64,000 nt of DNA from Apostichopus japonicus. Taxonomy: Eukaryota > Echinodermata > Holothuroidea > Aspidochirotida > Stichopodidae. Where the stretch lies: NCBI RefSeq assembly GCF_037975245.1, contig NC_092573.1:3474501-3538500 (forward strand), in the 5' to 3' direction. Numbering within the stretch: the stretch's first letter is position 1; the number at the start of each line of letters is the position of its first letter. The position numbers and the translations under genes are program-made. The notes beneath the pieces were generated by a model, which made no database searches, was not told the origin of the DNA, and saw nothing but the letters and a program-made list of their open reading frames with translations. Below are positions 36,750 through 51,500 of the stretch, piece after piece.

Positions 36750-39700
36750 CTGTTGGAGGGAAATTAAAGGAAAACAACTTGAAATATGGTTCAAAAAATA
36801 CGGCATGTAAATGATCTAAATTTAGCTCTCGTTCATCTTACCATGCAAATTTTGGAAATTGAAGTAGAAATTAACTAAGAAGTTAGCTAAACTGAGTTTA
36901 TTACGCAATAATGAAACCGTCTTTAACGATAAGGATATTTGAAGGATAATAATAATTAAAAAAAAAAAAGAAGCAAATTCGTAGCGTTAGATTATACAAA
37001 AACATGGCTTTCCCTGTCACGTTTGCAATTTGATTTTCTATTTGATATCTGTGAAACAGAACAGTCGAAATAACACACACACACACCCATACACACGATA
37101 CATGAACGTTGAAATATTTGAGTTAAAAGAGTTGCCAATAATAATTACTACGGCAATAGAATATCGGTATACTTATCTTCAAACGGTCATTTTGGCAGAT
37201 AACATTTTCTACTTTGCAGGAATTTCCAACATCTTGGTTCACGAAATAGGGTCAATATTTATTAACCATAAATATTGACCCTAAATCGTGAACCAAGATG
37301 TTGGAAATTTCCGAAACGAAAGAAATACACAAATCAGCAGCCCCGTTTACCATCCATTTCTTGGTCTTCTTTTGTATTTTTTTTGGGATGCTTTTTCAAT
37401 ATAGTTTATTTGCAGGTAGGAAAAGACGTGGTATTGGAATTTAGGAAGAAGGAGCAGAAGGAATTATATATTTTCAGCGATAACCAGAGAAAAGAAAGAT
37501 GGGAATAGACTTTGTTTATCAGACATAAGCAATGATGTTAAACGCTTGGATGGTATAACTCTATACACACAAGTGTTGCTAGCAGAACATAATCAAACAT
37601 TACAGACATGTTTATTGAGAAAAACATCATGAATAATATTGATATATAAACCTTGAATATTTAAACAACAGTTTCCCTGGATGGTTTATAGCCTAGTCCT
37701 GCGTTACCTACTGAGGATATCAACCTCTCTCAAAAAACATTATTTAGTTTTTCTTATAATACGCTTAACAAGTAAAACATGAATCATTTTACTATCTTGT
37801 GCCATTTACAGCATGATATATACAGACAAGCATTCTTGTGAATATTTGCTCTGAAAAGTAGCATATTAATATTATCATTGACAATTTTTAACTCAACTTG
37901 TTCTGTGTTTGATTCATGGTATTGAATCAACATTTACAAATTCTAATTGATATGTTTGAATGCAAACAACATTAAATTTATTCAAACGATTGAGAAAAGG
38001 AAAGTTTAAGAAAGTAAGATAAATTCTGTTTAAAAAAACAAACAATGCTTTTTAACTCTGTTAAGCATTGCATAACGGGCACCGAGCAAGGGTTAGTACT
38101 AAAATTCTACTCGTTAAACCTCACTTGGTGTTTCATTCTTCAATTAACAAGAAAGAAATTAAAAAGAAAAGAAATATAAGAAAGATAGATAAACAAAGAT
38201 GAAAGAGTTCAAAAAAGAAAAAAATAAAAGAAAATAATAGTTATCTAGAAATACTTGCTAATAGATTTCATAACACTATCATTTTTAACAAGCAAACGAA
38301 AATTTAAAAAAAAAACATAAAAACAACTTTAACCATGAAATTATAAATATATATATGCAAATTAAAGTGAACAAGCCAAAATAAACTCTGTATTCGATAT
38401 TTTATTGATTATCTATTAGCTCACGCCAAAAATAAAATGAAGAAGCATAAAACACAAAGAAGAGTCGCAATTTTCCCCGTTTCAAAAAGTAAAGCAATAA
38501 AATAAAGACTCCAATATATGTTAATTTTATCCCACAATTTATCTTCAAGTTAAAAGTGATCAGCTAACACACTGAATGAGGGCTGCTCTCACAAAATAGC
38601 AATCCTTTATTACAACTTATTGAACAATGAAAACCCCATTTATAATTGATTGCAGTCTTCAGCCTCTATCTCAATATTAGTGAAAAAAGTTTACGATTTT
38701 ACGATTGACAAATTCCAAAGAAGCACTTATTATTTCAGTTCATCTATTATATAAATATTTAACAATTCTTTATATCCTTGCAAATTTCTTTACAACCTCC
38801 TGTGGATATTAATATTTTGATTTTTTCGCACAGTTTGTTAAATTATGGGATAAAATCTGATTTTTCGTTACACTTGTACACAAAATTGCTGCTGTTAATT
38901 TTTGAACCCTTCTTTTGTGTTTTAAAAAGCTGCTGCGAACTTTGATAAAGAAAAAAAGTAATTTTGTTGGTTAATTAAATAGAACAATTAATAAAAGTCA
39001 AGGAAGCATCAAAACTGAAAAAAACAATAGTTAAAAGGCCAAAGGTTATATAGTAAGTAGAAGGAGCTGCTGTACATGCACGAGAGGTTATATGAGTCTC
39101 ATATGCCACATGCTTGTATAGTTAATATAGAACTGTGGATTATTGGTGTCAGCGGCAAACACAAGTATATGCTCTGGAATACTGGTATCAGCGGCACACA
39201 TAACTCTCGATGCATATACTTATAGAATATGACTAGTTATTATTATTATTATTTTACCTACATGAATATAAACCACTGGTGGTTTGGAAGTGTACATGGC
39301 CATTTCAGCACGGGAAACATGTGCGAGAAGAGGCTGAAATGGAGGAGGCAAGGCATGGAATTGCCGAATGAAATGTAAGAAACGGTCGGAAAAATGATCT
39401 CGGTATTTGATTGTAGAGATATTGATAGGTTTATGGTGATGATTGAGGTAATGAAGATGATGGTGACAATAAGGGTGATCTTATTTTTAAATTCAAGATA
39501 ATGAATGGGGCCACAGTGAGCCCGCGATGATAAGGAAACGAACGCGGGATGTCATGAAGAAATTTAGATTTTTTTTTTTTTTTGGTTGAATTTATTTAGA
39601 ATTTTGTATTGTTCTTTTTGCCTCTTTTAGAGTCATCTTGCTCGGTGGAAAAATTTGATTTTCAAATTTTCATTTTTATGTCTGTTTTTGCTTCGTTTGA

Positions 39701-42700
39701 TTCTGTTCTGATTCATTTCTTGCTCAAACACAAAATTATTGTTTCCCGTTTCCGAGGGCTCGAAGTGGCCACATACACTTATAAACACATAAAGCAAGAT
39801 ACACCAATGACATGCAGTTAAACTTAGAAACTATTGTCAATTAATCAATTAACTTCTGAGACAGAGATGTCAACTCATGGATTTCTTAAAGCTGGTTTCT
39901 ACATCATTCTACCAGAAGTTACAATAAAAGAAAGAAAAATGTTGTCACCCTCGTAATACAACATTTGTATAAGAATGCAAATCAAATGGAATCGCAAGAA
40001 CTAAAGACAACCAGTAATGGGTTTAATGTTGCAATGTGGATATATATATATTTAAAAATATCCTTCAAATTTGTAACCATGTAAGTAAGGGAGGGGAGGT
40101 AAGTACACACCAACACCGCTATGGATATGCGCTTGGTAGCCTGATGTCTGTTTTGGGCGCAAGTCATGGTTAGTTTAGAATAATCTTGAAAATGCATGAG
40201 AGAATACTAGTTCCACGAAATAGAGTACTAGTCTGCACGGGAGGGTACTAGTTCCACGAAATAGAGTGTTAGTTCTGCTTTAAAAAAGTCTGTCAGATTG
40301 CAGCTTGGTTTATTAGTTCACGATTATGGCCTGCAGTCTAACGGTATTGGAACAACTAAAATTTGAAATAATTAATTCCGTCATCTTGACCAAAGGCTCT
40401 CATCTTAGTAACTTTTAATACAACCTGAAACTGAAGTAAGTTAGCGTGAAAGATAAAATAAAAAGGGAAAACAAGAAACAGCAATGAAAAAGCCGGCAAG
40501 TGCGTAGTGTGTGCCTGTGTTTTAGTCAAGGAGCTGGTGACATATCACACGGAGAAAATAAAAAGCTACTGCATTAAATGTATGACCTAACCCTAAGCTT
40601 GCCTAGCCTGCTGCTAGCAATTAAATACATTTTAACTTCTAGATGACCTTTCACGTTGATTTCTGTCGAGTTCAATAGTTCATTTAGACGTGAAATCAGC
40701 ACCAACCTGTAATTATCCCCTTAATTATGCGGTAGTTGAAGACAATGAACAGCCGTCTCACACAAAAAAGGTTTTATATGTATTTGAACAGCTCTTCCAA
40801 GAAACCTGCACACACCTTTCAATTTTGCTTGAGAGAAAAAGATAGGCCCCCTTTTGCAAAGTTCAACAACATTTAATCCAGGGTAGCCGGATAAAAGGAA
40901 AAGCTTTTAATGTTCATCTCACAAGTTAAGGTGAACCTTTTTGAATTTAACCAAGCTTTATAACTTGGGCTTTTCTGGACGCTTCTTGCTAAAGAAATCT
41001 CGGCCACTTAATTGCATCCGTATCAATCAAGTGCCTTTCGTTTTGTTGTATTTTGAATATCGAATGCCTTTATATATGTCTGGAAGAACCCAGTCTACTT
41101 GGTATATAAACAGTATGTATTAAATCACTAACATAACATTGCAATAGTTATAACTTCATAAATACCAGCTCCAAGAAAACATCATATCAATATATATATA
41201 TATATGTTCTTGTAAGTATTCTGTTTGCTATAAATATAATTCGATCTCAGTTGGTACATGCAGTGCAATGATATATTATTGTGGTAAAAGTCTGCGCATT
41301 TTGTTTTTAATAATATTTCATGAAGGACACAAAGACATATTTAATCAGACTGTGATCCATCAACGTCGATTATGAAGGCCGTATCGTCATCGTCTGTTTT
41401 CTAAATAACAAACAAACAGCTGGTTGTGTTTGAAGGAGACACGAACCCAACCCAACCATCTTAAGGTCATATGATACAGATCTCTGTAATGAACACCCTC
41501 CCCTACCCATCCCCACCCCTACCCGTCCGCACCCCTACCCATCCCCATCCATCCCACCCTAAGCAGTTAGAAGAAAATATATACTCTGTTTGTGAACCAT
41601 CCCAGTTTTAAGTTTTGTTTGTGGTGTCATTTAGTGCTAGTAGCATATGAAATATTTTACCTTTTCTTTATTTTATCTTTTCACATTTCCATGGTAAAAA
41701 TGTTAGCAGTGTTGACACCGACACCATCATTCAGTCATGCAAAGAGTTTCAGTATTTTACATTCAGCATTTTTACAAAGCCCCATCTCCGTTACAGAAAA
41801 TAAACATTGCGATAAACACAGAAAAAAACATAAAAGAAAAACTGAAGCAGATGTGACTCGATGGTATATCTTTAGACTTGCTCGTGGTCATCAGTCTTTC
41901 GTTTAAAGGAAAATTAAACCTTTGACAAACGGAATATGATTTTTGTTAGCTACTGAGGTTATCCATCAGTTTGATCTCTATCACATAATTCAATAATGAT
42001 GGATGGGTTTGTGTCTCCTTTTGTTATTCTTGGAATCAAAATCCTTTCTTCATTAAATGCTCTTGTTTGTTCCTGCGTGTCTTACATTGACTATATCACC
42101 ATTTAAAGTTGTCGAGACAGTATGGTGCTTTTTACAGCACAATTCTAACATTAAGATTAGTCCTATCATACCCTTACTATGCAACCTATACTTTTACATT
42201 CAAGTTTCATGTATGAAGTTCCATATTACCAAATACCAGCTGCCGAGAACATTCCTCTATTGATGTGAGTGATTTTAACGATGAAATTTGGAAAGATGGC
42301 TATGGAAGACAACCAGCTACTCTTCATTATTACCAAATCATAGCGCATTACCTTGATTTACATGCAGTATAGGTATATACCCGTATATTCACCACATCGC
42401 AATAGGAATATAGGTGTAGGCTGTACACTGAATACCGCAATACCAAGAGAACGTGTGGTTATTGAGCAAACAATACTTTACCTTAGCTAAATCGACAACA
42501 GTACTGGCTTCATCAGCTAGTTTTCGCTGATCCATTTTTGTTTTTCTTAATCTGTGAAGATAAAATAAAAATAAAAAACAATAATGAAAAGAAGAGTTGT
42601 TACCATGTAATCACATATAAATTTGTTATATAGATGGACTCATTATTCATTGTAAAACATGAATGAGTATATATATATATATGTGTGTGTGTGTATTTGA

Positions 42701-42736
42701 ATGTATGTATATATAATAAATTGTGTGTGTATTATG

Positions 42737-42771
<35 letters not shown>

Positions 42772-44309
42772 AAAGCTGCTCGAACAAGGGTAACTATTTA
42801 TTTGAAATGGATTCAATAATTACTAGCTAATTAACTTTGACTTGATAAGAAATAAACAACAACAAAATAAAGAAGGACGGTGTCACTTTTCCATTAGAAG
42901 CACTCAGTGTAAGTCTAGTAACATTGCACGAAATATTATATCTTAACTGCTAAAGCATTTTAATTGTCCAAGTATCGGTGGAATCCGGAAAATCCTTCTC
43001 CAAATATTTGATCAGTCTGAAAGATTTCATTGTTTATTTTAGCTGGCCGCATTTTCTATCAATTTGCATGAACCAAACTCCGCCACTCCTCCAAAGAAAG
43101 TGTGTTAGACTTTCAGCTAAATGTCTCGTTTTAACGATCATTGAGTATTTATTACTTAAACGAGTTATCTGAATTAAGTTTTCCATCTTCAAGAAAACAA
43201 AGTATCTAATCATAGAGTATGTGGCAATACTAATGACCATGGGCCGGACTTACCTGGAGAGGTGTAGAAGAGGAGGTGTGGGGGGGGGGGTGGGTTGACA
43301 GAAATATGCTCTCTTTGTGTATAGAGTACATGTAGGTACAATGGTATGGGCTGTCAAGATCTCATTCATAACGTTCGATTGACATAAAGTACCCTATACC
43401 CTGTTATTGGGAAGTTAAACTGCAGAGGAAACCATTACAAACAAATTATACATATATTAAAACAAAAGGAAATGAAAAGAGTATGTGAAAGCTTGCATTA
43501 TATGTACTGTGTGAGTAAATGTAACAAAAATGGGAATAATCGCTCTCATAAACGTACATTTGATCGTAAAATGTGATATGACTTCTATTTCGCTTAGTAA
43601 AGCTTAGGATTCATAGCTATACTGACGTCATCGTACATTTAACATGAAAACGCATCTATATATAAATGACGTCATGTCTAGAAGTCATGGTTTGGTGACA
43701 GTGACTTTCAACAGCCGAATCTCAGCAATTGCTCAGCCTAAAGGTAAAACTATCTGGGTCATTTATTTTGTCCAAGTAAATGGCTTTTCATCAGCAGTTT
43801 CCTCGTTGACGTACGAGGAAGATATTGCAATGATGAGAACATGTATACCTTTTAGCAGTTAATAGTACCCCACCCCACCCCCCCCCCCCCCAACACACCA
43901 TCTCCTTTCGCAGACGGTCAAGGTGGAACCAACCGCCCACAGGCAACTATAAAGTTTATGCTATACGACTTTCGAGACTTAACTGAAATGCCAAGTCCGA
44001 GGCCCCAAGGTCAAAATGTTTTGACTTATGAAATTCCTCTTAGTCTTAAAGGAATGCCTCTACATATCGTTACCAAGGCAAACTGAAGTGTACACCTCAT
44101 CAACAATCTTGTCATAGGTTAGCAACAGCCTACCTGTCATTCTAACTGATATTATCGAGATGATGGATCGTTCATTTGCATACCTAATATTCAGCAATTG
44201 GACACATGACCACATAGAGGTCCCTTGTCATTAGGGTAATATTCATATATGCGGACACAATTTAGTGATTGAACTATTAAAGATTGATGAATATATATAT
44301 ATTTATGTA

Positions 44310-44387
<78 letters not shown>

Positions 44388-47300
44388 TTCACGTCCTGGG
44401 GCAGGGGACTAAGGGGTGGGGTACCCACCCCCTCTGGAAAATGTTAACAAATAAATTATGCTTAGATGGCAAATGTTGCTATGCTATCTTTCTCCCATTC
44501 TGGAGCTAACTGTGCCAAGTATTCACCCATATTTTGGTAATATTTGTTTAATTCAGCATGAAAAGTAGTGGTGTAAATGTTTAAAATACCATTTGTGCTG
44601 GGCGGCATTCAGAACTGCCGGGCGCAGCCGCCCGCAGCCGCCCGGCGTGAGCACATCCCTGAAATACATATAAGAAATGGCTGGCGTGTTTTCAATGCAA
44701 CATCACACATCACTTTCAGCGGCTGGTCAATTTTAAGATGGCAATCAAAGGTAAACACTACAATGGGGGCCTCAGAGAGCGCTTGAGTCAAGTGGTAAGA
44801 CACATACCGCCTTGCAACGCTGTCTAAGCTGTAAACATCAAGCAATGAATGCGCATAATCGCTTTCTCTAGAGCAACGTGTATACAACTGATTTGTAAGC
44901 ATAATCTGTTATAGGAATAGGTACTAGCACCACATGAGTCTATACTAATGCGCTTCACTTTTCAGATAGCTAGAATAAGAATAAGGACTGGTTCTTGACT
45001 TGAAGATACATTGTATGCAAGTTTTGATTTTCATTCGAACGTTTGGCAGACTTTTTTGTATCGCCGCCTCTGACATAATAATATTAAACCCATGAATAAG
45101 ATATTTTTTAATGTCAATACCCACATTTTGCATAGTTTTGTTTTCCAAAAGGTAAGTTTGTTGACATCATATTTTGAGATTGATATTTTGAGACTATAGG
45201 GAGATCACTGTAGGGTGGGGTAGGGAGCTGTGAGGGTGGGGCGTGGAGTGGGAGTTCTTAAGGTCACGAAGCACCACCCTGACTAAAGATGCTGTAGTTA
45301 TTCAGTCCCTATTAATTATATTTTAAAAAATGCATTGAAAATAACTGGTGTAGGCCACAAATTAGGACACCATGCTATAAAATAGTACAACTGTACTGCA
45401 CTTTTAGTCATACAAAGTACACCATACGCAGACCATGCTGCAATTAGATGACAATTATGCCTGATCACCCAATCGATCACCTGATCACTTAAAGATAACA
45501 ATATTCACCTGTCAGAGGTTCAATTGTAGGTTATACAAGATGTTTGTTGTAAACATCTGCCACAAGTAAGTCTCATAGGATCAATTTAAGTGTTCTTATT
45601 GGTACAGAGAACCAAGAAAGAGGTTTCTCTGGGTATTAAACATCTATCCAAAAAAAAAAAAAAAAGTATCCGCAACTATTTTCAGAATCTATTTTAAGAC
45701 GACAAATGACGTAACTATATGCTTGTAAACCTTTCTTTTTTATACCAGGAATATCTATATATCTATCTCTCTGTCTCGTTCTCGCTCTGGTTCAATCTTT
45801 GATGAAAACTTACTTGTGAATTGCACTAAGGAATTTCTGTTGATGTTTTCTAATTCTTCTTGCGTTAGTGCTTCGAACTAACTTAGTGTATTTGTATATT
45901 AACCACGTCTCCCTCAAAACGTTGGCTGCTGCGTTTTTCAGCTGTAGAGCAATAATAGAGAAAGAATATAATGATAAAAAAAAATCGATGTTATACGAAT
46001 TGAAACTTGAAATAGATTGTGATTCGAGGTAGAAAGGATTACAAAAAAACAAACAAAAAAAAAACAAGTAGTTACGTACAGTGCAACATGAACGCTGTAT
46101 ATGAATTCATGTAATATGTGTCCATATATTACACAGTAATGCTATGGAAATATCAATCATCGGTTAACTCGTGAGTGCTTCTATGATTGAAAATCACGGG
46201 TCGATGGCGTTTTCAAATGTTGAAAAAATGAATTATAAAACGTAGTACACAAGTTGGTCGAAGCTCATACCACGAAAAGAAACATTTTCTAGGATACGCG
46301 CCATGCACACAAGTATATTGTAAGTTAGATTCAATTAACCACGTAATAGCCCTGTACACACATGATATATTTTTAATAGATGATGCATAAAATAATGCCA
46401 TCGTATATATGTATGCATTGGCTGGATCGTTGCAGTGTATAACATTAGGCAGACATTTGATAATGATAACCTATGTTAGTTATGTTTCTGTTTTTTTTTT
46501 AAAACTCAGCAACAAATTATGATAAATCTTTGAAACGCTCCTTTAAGGCTTAATTTACTGATGACGTCAGTTCCTTAGGACAGGCCTATTGTTAATGTCA
46601 GTTAATCTATTGTTTTATAAATGACAATCACTTGTAACATCATTTGTCCTTCGCAAATTTCAAATGCGTTGTAAAACATATCATTTGAGGCCATCAAAAT
46701 GTTATGTTTTCTGAGAGACTGGGCTAATTGTCTTTCGGTTAGAATATGTAGTCCAGCCACTTTGATTGATGACCTCCACTCGTTTAAAGGATCGTTTCTC
46801 AAAAGTTAAAAGTGAGAAAGAAATGAGAATTGGAAACTGATAGCAGCGTGTTGTAACGGGCCACAACATATCATAGTTAATTCTGTCTTCATTCTAGCAC
46901 TTTAAGTCTTCAGTTACTCGGATAAAGGGGGGGGGATACTTTCCTACGTCACTTCCGGTGTAACGTTGTATTCGGGTAAAGTAATCTATACAGATTCAGA
47001 GCCTGGCCTGTATCCACCAAACCTCATCTCCTGATATAAATTTCTAACAGGTCAATTCATCGCCTTTTTTCGATGAATCTATATGAGCAAACTGTTCATT
47101 GAATGTAAATATATTTGTATACTTCCATCTCTGTAGGCTCAACAATATTTAACTTCAATCCAACGTTCGTTCATATTTATTATCTAGTAAAAGTAGTTTA
47201 TTCTTAACCTAATGAGTGTACGGCAATTACCTCACGTAGTGGTACATAGGGGCTATACCTGGACGACTGTACTATGTACACAGATTGTACTTGCAGAAGT

Positions 47301-48428
47301 GAATTATTTCTATATGATTCGATAAATCTGTTATAGCGACAAAATCTTCCACCCTGCAATAGGATACAAGCCAGGGAATATACCACTCTATATGAAGACG
47401 CCCTAATCTCTATTAAGCTATGAACGCTAGATATTATGTCCACTGGTTCGGCACCGCCGTAAGGAAAGCCATCTAATTCCACTGAAGGTCCTCGCCACCC
47501 TATCGAACGGTACTAATAGTGCTATTTGTGACGTGTTTGCCTCACTCTAGAGATCAATCACAGTGCTATCCTATAAAGTCGGATCTTGGAACAGAATTAA
47601 GAATCCAGTAAGGAGGCAAAATGGAGACGAAAATCTAGATCAGTGAAAATAAACGTTAATCCTCCTCCATCAGAATTCCATCCCAGGCCAACACTGCCTG
47701 TTTGTAAAATGGAGGAATTCTAGTTGTTGGGATATTGTTCGGTCAGGGACAAATAAGATTCATATCAGAATCAAAATTGATCTATTCATACTGGTGACTA
47801 AAACTACGTATGTAGTATAATATATAGTATAAGATACTCTATATAGTATAATATACTATATATAGTATAATATTGATACGTATAGTGTTCTTAATTGGCG
47901 ACTGTCATTAATCATTTGTCAGGCAGACATATCTAGGCACGATATATACCCTCTGCTATTTGCCTTGGATACCTCGCCGATTACGAATTGAACTGATCTC
48001 TCAGTTTATCCCAGTCGTGCCTGTTGCATCCCAACAGCATCCCTAGTCGTTTAATGGAATAACCCATGCACTTAATGGCGTAATAAATTATGACGTTTTA
48101 GCGCTTGAATAACCCGCACGTTACAAGAAATTTCCACAATATCGCCCTCCTAAATAAACCGATAGTCTGAATGATTGCAAATTAACTACTGCAGTAGCTG
48201 TATGAAGATACGGTAATATAAAAAATTGTAAAGGCAAAAACAACAACAACCAAGTTTAAATTAAATACAGTGCGAAACTGTGTTAGGCATAGGAAAGCTG
48301 TATGCGCTAAACAGTGTATTGAGTTGCGATTAATGAACCCAGACAAAGTATTGACGGTATATTAGTCGTTTTCATTGTAGTAGTTTAGCCTAAAAATAAT
48401 TTCACCAAAACATATTATGAATATAATA

Positions 48429-48475
<47 letters not shown>

Positions 48476-48556
48476 CCTATATATATATATAGGCTATATA
48501 TATAGGCTATATATATAGGCTATATATATATATAGCCTATATATATATATATAGCC

Positions 48557-48591
<35 letters not shown>

Positions 48592-51500
48592 ATGTATGAA
48601 TGTATGCGTGTGTGTTTGTGTGCAGGGATATGTATGTACAAATTTGGGTATTTTTAACATGAAGATTAAAAGCTATAACTTATTTATTATGTTTGTTTTG
48701 ATTCGTTTCAGATTGCAACTTCAAAATTGAGTATTTGAAGAACAAGTACATAAATTTTGGAAATCTGAAGTAAAGCCAGCGAAAATTTTGCTGCCCGCTG
48801 TGATGGGAGAACTTCTTGCAAAATATTTTCTTGAGCGTCTGCGATATTTTATCTTTTATATATACAGCCCTGGCAATAATTCCACCTTCCATGCCTATCA
48901 CTTATTCAAATTGCTCCTCTTTGACGATATTACATTTTCATGTAGATTGTAGCAGATCCACACCGTATGGTTATCAACTGCCTTATATTATGTGCATACA
49001 GAATAGATATACAGCAGTGCATTCGAGCTTAAATTTACTAACATAACCTCTGCTAAAGCGAAAATTATTCTGCGCTAAACAACAGACATGTGCAGCGTCA
49101 ATACTTCAAGTGATCAAATTCTGTTTTTCTAATTTCACCACCTTTTCAAGAAAGACTTGCTGCATAAGTTGATGGTATATTGCTGTAAATATCGCTTCTT
49201 CTTCTGACCTTGTACTTTCGTCTTGTGTCAAAAACTTGAAGCGTAATGAATATTTGTGCTTCAAACACAACAGGTTTACTCAGCATATGGTGTAAAGCGC
49301 TTTCGGAAACAAACTATCTCGCGTACTAACGAGTTATAATTCTCTGTTCTAATCAAGATATCTAAGCTCGAACGTTCTCTGAGGAGGCTCCCCCTGTGAA
49401 AATGTGACACCATGTTGTCGCCTGCAAGCTTAATTCTTTACTTAGAGCATATTATAGACCGTTAGATGCACAGTAGGCCAAACTCTGGTGGGAGTACTAA
49501 GTATTGGGCTAGTTGGTTCATTAGACTGGAGATGACTGTATTCCTAGCTATATAACCTGAATGAAAGAGCAAAATAGCAAAATAGCAAAGAAACACAAAC
49601 CAAATCACCTACGGCAAAGTAAAGAAGTAAAACTGGTAACAAAGTGGAAAAGAGGGACAGAGAAATAGGCAACTGAACTGACATACGGTGGAACAATAAG
49701 CAATTCGTTGTTGTATTATTATAATAATATATTAGTGTTTTATTTTTCATAATGTATACATTATAGTGTTGTATTATGGAATGTTACACTGTAGTGATGC
49801 ATTGTTGTATAGTATACACTATAGTGTTGAATTATTGTAGTGTTTAACTGTTGTGTAACACATTATGTTCAAATATAATTTCATTATACATCAGAGTTGC
49901 ATTATTGAACTATAGAGTTGCATCATAGTAGAATGCTACTTTAATGCATTAGTGTTGTATTATGGCATTTTGTACAGTAGTGATGTATTATTGTATTACA
50001 CACTAGTGTTGCATTATTAGTGTTATATTGTTGTGTAACACATGTTATATAAGTTCATAATACATCAGAGTTGCATTATTGCATCATAATAGAATGCTAT
50101 TATAATGTATTAATGCATTAGTGTTCTATTATGGCATTTTGCACAGTAGTGATGTATTATTGTATTATACACTAATGCTGCATTATTAGTGTTATATTGT
50201 TGTGTAACACATGTTATATAAGTTCATAATACATCAGAGTTGCATTATTGCATCATAATAGAATGCTATTATAATGTATTAATGCATTAGTGTTGTATAA
50301 TGGCATTTTGCACAGTAGTGATGTATTATTGTATTATACACTAATGCTGCATTATTAGTGTTATATTGTTGTGTAACACATGTTATATAAGTTCATAATA
50401 CATCAGAGTTGCATTATTGCATCATAATAGAATGCTATTATAATGTATTAATGCATTAGTGTTGTAAAATGGCATTTTGCACAGTAGTGATGTATTATTG
50501 TATTATACACAAATGCTGCATTATTAGTGTTATATTGTTGTGTAACACATGTTATATAAGTTCATAATACATCAGAGTTGCATTATTGAACTATAGAGTT
50601 GCATCCTAATAGAATGCTACAATAATGCAATGTGTATATATAATTACAATGCTACTATAATACAGGACTGTACTACACTCTCATGGTTGTAATATATATC
50701 TCCAGCGCTTTTATTTGATTGTATCTAATGTTGTATGGCAATGTTTATTGTTGTAGTGGTTACACAGTGTTGTATCATGTGCTTTAGACTCTTAGCTGTG
50801 TAATATGTTCGGTATAGGATGGATTACATTAATATAGACTCTTTGCTATATTACGTCCGGTGCTCTATTATTGCATTACAAGTTCTTCTTTGTTTTCAGT
50901 ATTGTACGATTGCATTTTACCTCCACCGTTGTATCATTTTCAGGCTTACAGTATTAGGTACAGATTCACTGTTGCATTATAACAGATTTGCTGTTGTAAT
51001 ATTATTGCATTATCATATTGTTGTAGTACGTTCAGTACGGTCAGTTATGCATTAGTCTAGTCTATACAATTAACGATGTATTATGTACAGTGATCATGTG
51101 TTTATATCGTTATACATTCATTGTTGTAGTATCTCCAGTGTAGTATTACTCCAGTGTAGTTGTACTCTGCCACATCTTTGTATTATTGTAATATTATATT
51201 GTTGTAGTACGTTCGGTTATGCATTATTCTAGTCTATACAATTAACGATGTATTATGTACAGTGATAATGTATTTGTAAATCGTTATACATTCATTGTTG
51301 TAGTATCTCCGGTGTAGTATTACTCCAGTGTAGTTGTACTCTGCCACATCTTTGTATTATTGTAATATTATATTGTTGTAGTACGTTCGGTTATGCATTA
51401 TTCTAGTCTATACAATTAACGATGTATTATGTATACAGTGATAATGTATTTGTAAATCGTTATACATTCATTGTTGTAGTATCTCCAGTGTAGTATTACT

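Larger units (their letters stand above)
42552..45813 (-). other. SK channel intron between the 70-bp exon and the core exon
   Basis: 3.3 kb. It holds two (TA)-type microsatellites (42668-42770 and 44290-44389), a G-tract at 43279-43292 and a C-tract at 43870-43891. A GC-rich patch with inverted GCCGGGCG/CGCCCGGC segments (44595-44648) follows the second microsatellite and is probably part of a dispersed repeat. TGACGTCA occurs at 43623-43630 and 43667-43674. No coding signal was recognised. Confidence 0.65.

Noticed and set aside
36750-36806. Upstream extension of the SK last exon frame with an apparent ATG
   Set aside because: The acceptor CCAACAG ends at 36750 and family similarity begins exactly there, so the extension is intron.
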